A DNA stretch of 64,000 nucleotides from Anniella stebbinsi (Eukaryota; Chordata; Lepidosauria; Squamata; Anniellidae): NCBI GenBank assembly GCA_029215795.1, contig JARDYH010000003.1, forward strand, positions 68,828,109 to 68,892,108, given 5' to 3'. Positions 55,431-64,000 of this stretch are shown here, piece by piece. How positions within the stretch are numbered: the stretch's first letter is position 1; each line of letters begins with the position of its first letter. The position numbers and the translations under genes were made by a program. The notes beneath the pieces were generated by a model. It had not been told where the DNA came from, ran no database searches, and worked only from the letters and a program-made list of their open reading frames with translations.

Positions 55431-56676
55431 CTGGCCATATTAACTGTGAAGAACATCATACAATTTGTTTGCTCTTACTAGTATATGCACCCAGGCTGAA
55501 CACATCATCTCCACAAGTTGGTGACAAAGCTACCATTTTATGTAAAATTAAAATGGGTAGCAATATTTTGCATGTGCAAATTTAGTTATCTTGGGAAATT
55601 AATTCATAAATATGTGAAAGAAAGAAAATGGAGGATTAAAGTCAAGAGATATCCAAAGTATGTATAGCCATGTGCCTGTGTTATCTAAAATTAAACCATT
55701 TAATACTGTATTCTTATGGAGTATCTAACATGAATGCTTTAAACAAGGTGTTGTGATATATTAAAATAGCTATTATCTGTTGAGGATCAGTGCATACTAA
55801 CAAGAAAGCTGTATTTGTATTCTTCATTCAGCGCCTTTGTGCCATACCACACTGGAGTCACTAGTGATAAAACTGCTAATGAAAACACATCAGACAAAAT
55901 TTATTCCTTTTATATTGCTTAGTTTTTGAGAGAAGTGGGGAGAGCTTGGTTTTTTTGGGGGGGGGGGAAATATTGTATTCTTTTACAAAATATTCCAAAA
56001 TATAACATATCAAATTAATAACCTGGCCTACCTCTTGGTTAGATTGAAGTATTGGTTAGACTGGACCATGCTGGGATTTTTTCTGTATAAACATACATAC
56101 AATTGCACCCTAAGATAACATTGCTTCTGTACCGACTTGTCTGGCATATTGAAGTTAATTTATTAATATTTGTGAAATAAACTGTTACTGTTTACTAGGC
56201 TAATATTGGGGTAGGCTAGTTCTTGGTAAAGGAAGAAGTGAATAATGTGTCTTCATACATTTTCTGAGTCAAATTGTGAATGTAGTGTTTACTTTTGTGA
56301 ACTGAAAATGATTTAGGACACAGGTCACTGAGAAATACTTAGGTATGATTGTTAGTGGAGAAAATTGCAAATCACCGTTAAAATTGGAAAGTTATAAGTT
56401 CCATTACAAATATTGAATACAAATTTTGGGGGTTCTCAAACTGATTACTTTTCTAAGGCTATTCTCAATGTAGCACTAGAAATAACATAAATAATGTCTT
56501 ATATGAGCACTGGCATGGATCTCAACTGTCATTTATACAAATATGTCAGTGGATTCTTCAGAACTAGATTTTATACTGTACGCATGTATAGCTAATATTT
56601 TTCATAGATGCTGAGTGTATATAAGCTATTACTATTAGATTGGCAGAACTAATCCCTATTTTTAAGCAATTGTAGA

Positions 56677-56760
56677 CTGCAATCTAAGCACTCTTACTAG
56701 GGATGGGGAGTAAGTCCCATTGAATTCAATGGGGCTTATGTCTGAATAAACACTGAGCTG
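56677..56760. repeat. Dispersed short self-complementary repeat (AAGTCCCATTGA type)
   Basis: GACTGCAATCTAAGCACTCT, GAGTAAGTCCCATTGAATTC, AATGGGGCTTATGTCTGAAT. The core palindrome is intact. Confidence 0.75.
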
Positions 56761-56865
56761 ATGTTGTTAGGGTTACTACAGAAAGCACTTTGATGTAAGA
56801 AAAAGCATGGAAGCTGCTGGCAATTGTTGCATGTAATGGTTGTCTGTGTGCCTATCTTGCTGCAT

Positions 56866-57045
56866 TTAGAAACATAGGAAGCTGTCATATACTGTGTCAG
56901 ACCATTGGTCCATCTAGCCCAATATTGTCAACACTGACTGGCAGCAGATCTCAGGCAGAAGTATTTCAGCCCTACCTGGAGATGCTGGGGATGGAACCTG
57001 AGACCTTCTACATGCAAAGCACACGCTGTACCACTGAGCTATTTT
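56866..57045 (-). mobile_element. tRNA-Ala-like SINE
   Basis: The plus-strand view starts AAACATAGGAAGCTGTCATA, continues ATTGGTCCATCTAGCCCAAT, and ends with the complement of the tRNA-like head (GGGGATGGAACCTGAGACCT, CATGCAAAGCACACGCTGTA, CCACTGAGCTA). Same family and full extent as 11838-12024. Confidence 0.85.
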
Positions 57046-57607
57046 TAGTATACCACAAATGCAGCAAAATAATATGTATTGTGCACATAGCACTTAGCAC
57101 TTAGCATGAGGCTTTCATTTTCTGTTTATATGGAGATGTTTTGATGTAGAACTTTCATAATATTTGAAGAAACCATTATTTGGAAATACATTGGGTTGGA
57201 TCCAGGTGGGCAAAGCAGTCCAACCCCCTGTCAAATACTAGCCATAGGGTTGATGGATGGAGAAGTGCCATTCTGTTGGTGAGATGACACTTTAACCCAG
57301 TTATGTTCTGGGGTTATATTGGGGCAGCCTTCGATCCAAGGATCCAAAGCCCTTTGTTCTCTTGACATGCCCTCTGATCAGGTCCCTCCTGCTGGTATTA
57401 GTGGGAGGGAGAATTTAAGAAAATGCTTGGGGAGAAAAAAACAATCCCCACCTTCTGCCCTGGTCTTTGCCATGGAAATCCCTCCACCCCCAACAATCCT
57501 AAATTAGTTGCAGTTGGCATCCATTGTAATCCTTGAGACAAATTATGACCTCTGATGTCAATGGAACCTAAGTGCAACTAGCTTTGGTTGCAATCCTATT
57601 TACTAGA

Positions 57608-57732
57608 GGTAAGTAACCTGGAGCCCTCCAGATATTTTGGATTACAACATCAGCCCCAGCCAGCCAATGGTCAGGGATTATGGGAATTGAAGTCTAAAAC
57701 ATTTGGAGGGTAGGGGGTTGCCTAAACCTGCT
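57608..57732. mobile_element. Short MITE, relative of 3608-3741
   Basis: AACCTGGAGCCCTCCAGATA...TTTTGGATTACAACATC at the left mirrors GGGAATTGAAGTCTAAAACA...TTTGGAGGGTAGGGGGTTGC at the right: an inverted repeat around CCAATGGTCAGGGATTATGG. Common sauropsid dispersed type. Confidence 0.65.
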
Positions 57733-57814
57733 ATAGATATTTACTTACCTGAGAGTGTCTCATTGAAATCAATGAGACTTCTAAATAGACATGTATAGGG
57801 CTGCACTGTTAGTC
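57733..57814. repeat. Dispersed short self-complementary repeat (AAGTCCCATTGA type)
   Basis: ATATTTACTTACCTGAGAGT, GTCTCATTGAAATCAATGAG, ACTTCTAAATAGACATGTAT, AGGGCTGCACTG. It directly follows the MITE at 57608-57732. Confidence 0.65.
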
Positions 57815-58535
57815 TGGATCTAATCTAATATTTTTAAGAACAGAGTGTATGTCAGGAATCTTTTTGCAATTTATGTATGTTTAAGTCCATTAACTTCTAT
57901 GGATCTAAATAAGGTTGACAATGGCCAGTAAACCCCCTCGCAGTGAATTAATTTTAAGTTTTTAAAATGGCAACAACAACAAAATGGAATGACGCTACAA
58001 AAGCTGTTCTCTAGAAGACTCTAGAATTCTTTAACCTTTTACAGAACACTAATAAATCACACTGAGACTACTTCCTCCCCATAGCAAATGCAGTGGACTC
58101 AGTGATAGTACTGACCCATGTGCAATGTAAGTTATTTGAATAGGTTGCCAGGGGCTGAGTGCCTCTGAACTTATGCTGAGTTCTTGAGGAAATAAATCTT
58201 TCCAAAAATTGCCCAAGGACATAGTTCTACAAATATGTGCAGCGTGCCTTCCTTTGTGAAAGGATGCTTCCCTTTGCCATCGCAGAGCAGCTTTTAGATT
58301 AATTTTTGCAGGAAAACCAAAAGGAGATAGGGAGCTTCTGAAAGGGAAACTTGGTCTTGGTGGCATACAATTACTTCCCTGATCAAAGGTTGATCTTAGG
58401 ATGGTGAAAGAAATCAAGGAGATAGTCAAAAGAGAAAATATAACAATGTGTGTTTTCAACTTCCCTCATTAACTGAGTAAATGTGTATTCAGATTGTGAC
58501 AAAAAGACATGGGGCTGTTTGTATGTCATGGTGAC

Positions 58536-58800
58536 ATTCCACAGCAAATTGTGGATTGATTGATTAATTAATTAACCCATGATTTATGGGGATGTATGCT
58601 GCATGTGACCCACTTCCATTTTCTGTAAATAACTTCTGATCGGCCCATAGGTTAACCGCTGGTTTGTTTAGCCCCTAAACAACCCATTGGTCTAAATTTG
58701 TATGTCACATTCACAGAAATGTGACATACAAAACGGCTCACAGGTGGCATGCATCCCTGCAAATCATGAGTCATTTAAATAATTGACAATTTGCCACCAT
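58536..58800. mobile_element. Foldback MITE with perfect central hairpin
   Basis: The outer arms ACAGCAAATTGTGGATTG and the complement of ATAATTGACAATTTGCCACC pair. CATGATTTATGGGGATGTAT pairs imperfectly with its partner near GCATGCATCCCTGCAAATCATG. The centre is a perfect 15-bp stem (TTTGTATGTCACATT, 58697-58711, against 58718-58732) with a 6-nt loop. No coding capacity. Confidence 0.65.
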
Positions 58801-58975
58801 TTGTTAACTGGATCAACTTTTCTAGATGTGACACATTACTGTACTGTAGAACTTTTATAAAGTGAGCTGATAGTGAGGAGGTGACCCTTGATGATCCTGA
58901 GTGATGCCAAGGATCTGGCATGCTATGTTAATGATGTTGAACAGTTTAAGAATGGTGACTATACTGTTGTCAAAT

Positions 58976-59009
58976 TCTCTCTCTCTCTCTCTCTCTTTAT
59001 ATATATAGA
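58976..59009. repeat. (CT)n-(TA)n microsatellite
   Basis: About ten CT units followed by TTTATATATATA. Confidence 0.9.
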
Positions 59010-59179
59010 GTAGTAAATTGTTTAGAAGATCCAACATGGCCACATTTTAACTTCAGAAGACGAAACTTAGTTAAAAGTAAGTGAAAAGGAAGAGTGAAGA
59101 GAGTGAAGAGAGTGAAATATCTTCAGGATACTTGAAAGTTATTTAAATTCAAGATAATAAACACTCAAATAGAATGTAT

Positions 59180-61165
59180 ATCTTAGATTAGGAAAGGTAT
59201 AAATAAGTCCCATGGGGATGCCAGCATGGTTAACCAGCAGAGTCAAGGAAGCTATAAAAGGTAATAAGGCTTTCTTTTAAAAAGTGGAAATCTAGCCTAC
59301 ATGAGGAAAAATATGGAAGACTGCAAATTTTGCTAAAACTAATGTAAATAGATGATAAGGGAAAGAAAATAATGACTTTTGAGGAGCACGTTCCATGAAA
59401 CCTTAAGACAAATAATACAAACTTGGCTACTTATCAGAAGCAGGAAACACAACATGAAGGCTGCTGGACTATTCAGTGACAAAGATGTGAAAGGATTAAA
59501 GGAGAATAAAGAGATCGCAGAGAAGCTGAACAATTACTATGCATCGATATTTGCAACAGAAGATATTGGACAGATAGCTAGGCCTGAACTATTTTTTTTC
59601 TAGAAAGGTGCAGGAAGAATGGTCAAATAGAAGTGATGAGAAATGAGGTTTAGGAAAATCGACAAATTAAAAATGATCAAGCTATTGGGTCTAAATGGTA
59701 TATACCCAAATGTGAAACTGTTGATCTTCTAACAACAATATACTACTTGTCACAAAAATTGGATTTTGTACTGGAGGTTTGGAAGGTAGCCAATGTAAAC
59801 ATGAATCTTAAAAAAGGGATCCAGAGGGAGCTAGAAAATTACAAGCCTATTAACATAACATCTGTCATGGGTAAATTGGTAGAAAAGCATAATTAAAGCC
59901 AGAATTGTTGAATATATAGAAGAATAAGCTTGCTGAGGAAGTATTGGCATGGCTTCTGCAAAGGAAAATCCTGCCTTTTATGTATATAGTAGAGATCTGG
60001 TAATCCATTATATAATTGGATTTCTAAACTTTTGGACACAGTTCTGCACTAAGTTCTCCTAAGTAAACTTTGCAGTCATATAATAAAAAGATTATTAACT
60101 AGTTATAAAAGAGGTAGCTGTGAACAGACAAGTGTTCACAATACAGCAGGTAAGCTTTGCAGTGCCAAAGGGTCTGTATTGGGACAGGTGCTATTTAACT
60201 TGTTCATGAAATAATCTGGATTGGGGTGAACTGTGAGTTGGGGTGAGCAGTGAATTAGGTGTCTTCTACAAATTTGTGGAGGACACCAAATTATATAGAA
60301 AGGTGAAAATCCAGTTGGACTTTAAGGAGCTCCAAACTGTGTGAATGGACAACAAAATGGCAAACGAAGATCAATGTAAGTAAAGTGATCCACAGTGGGG
60401 CAAAAATCCCAATTTAAGATATATTGATATTATCTGAACTGGCTGTGACTAACCAGAAAAGAGATCTTGGGATTGTGGTGGATAGCTCAGAGAAAATGTC
60501 CTAGGTGCTGCAGCATTAAAGAAGGCAAATTCCATGCTAGCGATTATTAGGAAAGGAACTGAAAATAAAATGGTCAGTATAATAATGTTCTTGTATAAAG
60601 CTGTAGCCACACTTTAAATTCTATGTGTTATTTTGGTTATCTTGCTTCAAAGAGGATATCATAGAGCTAGAGAACGTGTGGAAAAGAACAACCAAAATAA
60701 TCAATGGAGTATCTTTCCTCTTGGGAAAGATGGAAGCGTTTGAGGCATTTTAATTTACAAAAAAAAGACACTCGGGGATGTGGACATGGTAGGGATTTAT
60801 AACATTATTCGTGGGGTGGAGGAAGCAGATAGAAAGAAGTTCTATATACTATAACTTGGGGACACCTATTGGTGTTAGATTTTGGATGGACTTCTTTACC
60901 CAATGCTTGATTAAGCTCCTTAAATTTCATGTTTTTGGTGGAAAGGCAGCGTTCAAATCAAACCAAATAATCAATAAATGATTTAATGGAATTCACTTTC
61001 ACAGTATGTGTTTAAAATGGGATTAGACATGGAATATCCAGATCCACAGGCAGTAGCTCCTGAATATCTGCAGCTACTGCATTAGGAGAGGGTCTTGCTG
61101 TAGGCTTCTCACAAGCATCTGGCTGGCCACTATTGGAAACAGGATGCTGGATCTGGTGGATCTTT
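59180..61165 (+). pseudogene. CR1-type LINE relic, RT region and 3' end
   Basis: Plus-strand translation in shifting frames gives MPAWLTSRVKEAIKGNKAF, then LFSDKDVKGLKENKEIAEKL followed by NNYYASIFATED, which is the linker between endonuclease and reverse transcriptase in CR1. Further on, GPVLFNLFM and KRDLGIVVDSS-type segments follow, and the usual CR1 3' end (GCTGGCCACTATTGGAAAC, AGGATGCTGGAT) closes it. Numerous stops and frameshifts; dead. At about 2 kb it is the longest retroelement in the window, 5'-truncated and lacking the endonuclease. Confidence 0.85.
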
Positions 61166-61439
61166 ACCTTCACACTATGGCATTTGTTGTTGCTTTTTTG
61201 GATACTCTGGAATGTGGTATCTTGCTCTTCACCTATGTCCTACATCTCTATGGTGGCAGTTGTCCCAAGGATATTACTTTGCCTGAGAAATTGCCTAGGT
61301 TGAGTTGGGAGAAGCTGGACTAGTTGGCTCTTCTGTAGTGTATATGCATGTGGTATTTCCCTGCCAGCCATCTTCATGTCTCTTTGGTTAAGGGGTGGAA
61401 TACTGGTTACATTTTCGTGTGTGTGTCTACTTAGTCCTG

Positions 61440-61600
61440 GATTAAGGTGAGTATTAAGATCCTTGCCAGTCTAGTTTTAGTTCTGATTTTGGAATGGAAA
61501 CTGCCTTGGTTGCTGTGGACCTGTGGGGAAAGTGTGATCTTGTTGATTCTTCTGGACCTCTCAGTAGCTTTTGATACACTTGATGATGGTGTTTTCACAC
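61440..61600 (+). pseudogene. L2-like LINE reverse transcriptase fragment
   Basis: Translation around 61540-61590 reads LLILLDLSVAFDTLDDG, the RT catalytic motif A (DLSxAFDTVDH in L2 elements). GGAAACTGCCTTGGTTGCTG just before it matches the usual L2 upstream sequence. Short, frameshifted fragment. Confidence 0.65.
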
Positions 61601-62050
61601 TGCTTGCATAAAGCATGCAATATTTTTCACTCCAGTAAAAGTTAGACCTAGCTCTTCTTCCCCATTGTCAAAACACTTTATGAATCCTGGAGTCCAAGCC
61701 CTCAGTGTTCCAATGATCCCAGCTGGTCCCATTGGGCACCATACATTATTCCTGGCCTTCCAAGTACAACGTACAACTCCGCTGAAATCATTTGATTTTG
61801 TGGCCTCTCAAGATCTGTTGAATCCATGGCTACGGATCCACTATTGTGATGAGAAGATAGGAAGAAGCTATCAGTGCACAAGCGGGTATGAGTGTGTTTA
61901 GTACAGATGCCCAGTTTGTCATACTCTCCTCTCTTGCCTTGCTGACTGTGTGCAGCTTCTATGTGTCACCCATGGTTAGAGACAGATGTTTGCAAAGTAT
62001 TTTACTGGTCCCAATCTGGCATACTTCCTTTCTCCCCTTTTTCTTTCTCC

Positions 62051-62509
62051 CAGGGCATGTCTACACCTAAGGATGTAGAGGGAGGGGGCGGGGAGGAGGA
62101 TTGTGGACTTATCTGCTTCTGCGATCCTACCCGGAAATCTACACTGCTACACAATGCCCTGGAAGGAAAAAGGGATGTTGCGGGCACCATTTTTTTTAAG
62201 GAAGAGGAGCTGTGCAGCTCTGATCTGCCCCAAAAGGGAAGGTAACAAAAAACCCACTCCCAACCCCCCCCCCCCGCCATCCTGGGGGTGGCGAAATTGT
62301 TCCCCTTCCCACAGGGGCATGGAGCCACCCCATGCAACTCCATGCCTGTTTTACAACCTGGGATGGCAGAAAAAATGGGATATTCTCAGTTTCTGCTATC
62401 ACGGAGTTATCCTGGGGTTGCCCCTGGGATCCCCTGTGAGTCATGTGGACACACAGGGACAACTTAGGGATGACCCCGGGATAAATCCCTGGTGTAGACA
62501 TGGTCCTAG
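62051..62509. mobile_element. Transposon with CATGTCTACACC ends
   Basis: CAGGGCATGTCTACACC at the left and GGTGTAGACATGGTCCTAG at the right are inverted repeats. GGGATCCCCTGTG-type and CCCGGGATAAATCCC motifs lie near the right end. The interior is GC-rich and has no transposase; the 113-139 codon frames across it are not genes. The ends recall the MITE at 30871-31002 (TTTCTACACC). Confidence 0.7.
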
Positions 62510-62647
62510 TTTGCTTTAGATCCCCAGGGTGGGAGGTGAAAGGAGAGGTTTTTTTCTGTAGTGCCTGGGACAAGTGAGAGGTATGGAGAGAAACAAAAAA
62601 GTGCTGCCATGGAGGTTGTATGGGCTTGGGAGGGGTGGGGTAATGAT

Positions 62648-62684
<37 letters not shown>

Positions 62685-62691
62685 GGGAGAA
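62648..62691. repeat. Compound (GT)n-(GA)n microsatellite
   Basis: About eight GT units followed directly by about twelve GA units. Confidence 0.9.
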
Positions 62692-62930
62692 ACTTATGCA
62701 GGTTGTGTATGTGTAGCAGGCATTGCCAGCTCTGCCTCAGCAGAAGCATGGAATGAAATGATGGTTTGAATTGGATATACAAACTATGGTTTTGGGCAAG
62801 CTCTACTATTGGTCTAATGCAGATGTCATACTCAACTCTGGTTACAGCAAACCATGGAAGGTGGAGGAATTCATGTGCAAGAGCTGAGTGAAGTAAGTTT
62901 CTTCTTTTACATTAAGCAATTATATATATT

Positions 62931-62971
62931 CAATAATAATAATAATAACAACAACAACAACAACAACAACT
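62931..62971. repeat. (AAT)n-(AAC)n microsatellite
   Basis: About five AAT units grading into eight AAC units. Confidence 0.9.
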
Positions 62972-63394
62972 TCTGGTTTAAGACCAGAGTTAAGGTTATC
63001 TCATGTTGGTTCAAGCTCCACAAAACCAGGAAATTGGAAACTTAGGCTGAACAGATATGTTTCATGATCAGTAATGATGTCATGCAGTGTCACAAATTGT
63101 ACTTGCTTACAACTTGTCCTAGATGCATCCACACTTTTAGTGGGTATTTCAGGCCCAGATCCAGTTGGGGAGGGTGGGGTGCTTAGGACCAGCAAAGATG
63201 CCTTACATTGTTTTAGTCCTGTATTGCTTTACGAAGAGCTGAACCTCACAGTATTTCTAGAGGAATCTTCTAGATTCCTGATTCGTGCCTGTTTGTTGCT
63301 TTTAAACAAGGTCAATTTGTGACAATGCACAACATCATTAATGATCACGGGGCGTGTCTGTTAAGGTGTCAGCCTAAGGACAGTATCCAGTTGC

Positions 63395-63610
63395 ATCTTT
63401 CCGTTAGTGCAAATTATGTTTTCATAGAGGAAGCTAGCTTCTGAATTATGTGCAAGAGAAGAATCCAAGTAAAGTTAAGGTTGTGCAAGCAGTTATGCAT
63501 TATACTTGTGCAATGCATTATGCAATGTGCTGTGCATGGTTGCTTAACTGATTGTATAATAGTTGCACAAGCGTAATGGACAACTGTTTGTGTAATGGAA
63601 AGATTCCATA
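63395..63610. repeat. Imperfect inverted repeat rich in TTGTGCAA motifs
   Basis: GCATCTTTCCGTTAGTGCAA near the left pairs loosely with TTTGTGTAATGGAAAGATTC near the right. Between them are several GTGCAATGCATTATGC and TTGCACAAG motifs. Possibly a decayed MITE; no sharp ends. Confidence 0.35.
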
Positions 63611-64000
63611 GAGCTTTGCTAATGTTTGAGTTTGCGGAATGACACTGTTGGATATTGCCCTATGTTTCCAATTTCATGGCTTTGTGGAGCTTGAGCCAAT
63701 ATGAGATAACCTTAAGTTTGGTCTTAAAACTGGCAGGTTTTTTTGAACATTGAATTTCTCTGGTTTTTAAAAAGGACATTTATTATTACAGTGTTCCGAA
63801 CACCTCCACCACAAACAAGTCATTAACTGACTAGATTTGTACAAATGAACAGATATGTCCCTGTATGTTCAGAACAGCTTACTTCTGAAGTAAAGCCTGC
63901 ACAGGATTCTGACATAGTATTTCCCCCCCCTTTTCCTCCCCTTCTTCATCATTGAGAGTGTTTCCCTCATCCTTCAAAATTACTTGGCTCTTCTATCAGA

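Larger units (their letters stand above)
52851..64000 (+). other. FOXP2: Presumed FOXP2 intron 1 (part)
   Basis: If the donor is correct, the rest of the window is FOXP2 intron 1. The first few kilobases (53.1-54.7 kb) are repeat-poor. Beyond that there are short dispersed repeats, a SINE, MITEs and a 2-kb CR1 relic, listed separately. No coding exon was found. Confidence 0.5.

Noticed and set aside
59379..59603. Small separate gene (LFSDKDVKGLKENKEIAEK)
   Set aside because: The peptide is the CR1 linker between endonuclease and reverse transcriptase, and the surrounding 2 kb is a decayed CR1.
62002..62573. Open frames of 113-138 codons on both strands
   Set aside because: They lie within or across the ends of the CATGTCTACACC-ended transposon and are unlike any transposase.

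Overview
This window is vertebrate nuclear DNA, almost certainly from a squamate reptile (probably a lizard). The interspersed repeats point there: decayed CR1 and L2 LINEs, tRNA-Ala-like SINEs, many hAT-type and other foldback MITEs, and more than a dozen copies of a short self-complementary repeat built around AAGTCCCATTGA. Microsatellites are frequent. There is no prokaryotic-style gene packing; less than 3% of the window is protein coding.

Layout. From 1 to 4026 the window lies in the first intron of PPP1R3A (minus strand), which carries a complete 1.1-kb GC-rich hAT element with perfect 8-bp target-site duplications. The first coding exon of PPP1R3A, encoding the muscle glycogen-targeting subunit of protein phosphatase 1, is at 4826-4027 and ends at a GT splice donor. 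A single-exon forkhead gene lies at 13264-14175 (plus strand), with a TATA box, an intact 303-residue reading frame and a FOXQ2-like forkhead domain. From about 15 to 47 kb is a transposon-rich intergenic tract. From about 47.4 to 53.8 kb the DNA is repeat-poor and CpG-rich. It contains a CpG island and a strong splice donor (52845), which I read as the promoter and first non-coding exon of FOXP2 (plus strand). That reading rests mainly on recalled mammalian synteny: PPP1R3A and FOXP2 are head-to-head neighbours. From 52.85 kb to the end would be FOXP2 intron 1, with decayed CR1, L2 and SINE copies.

The main points of interest are: (1) an intact FOXQ2-type gene between PPP1R3A and FOXP2, from a family I recall as lost in placental mammals; (2) a MITE family of about 205-245 bp with a third internal copy of its terminal motif and apparent 3-bp target duplications, two copies of which are nested in a different transposon and one of which holds a short telomere-like tract; (3) three copies of a roughly 318-bp hAT element folded as a palindrome within a palindrome, each with an 8-bp target duplication; (4) the GC-rich hAT with duplicated palindromic modules; and (5) an unclassified repeat pair at 31 and 42 kb. 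Family assignments come from reading the sequence and from memory; no database search was run.
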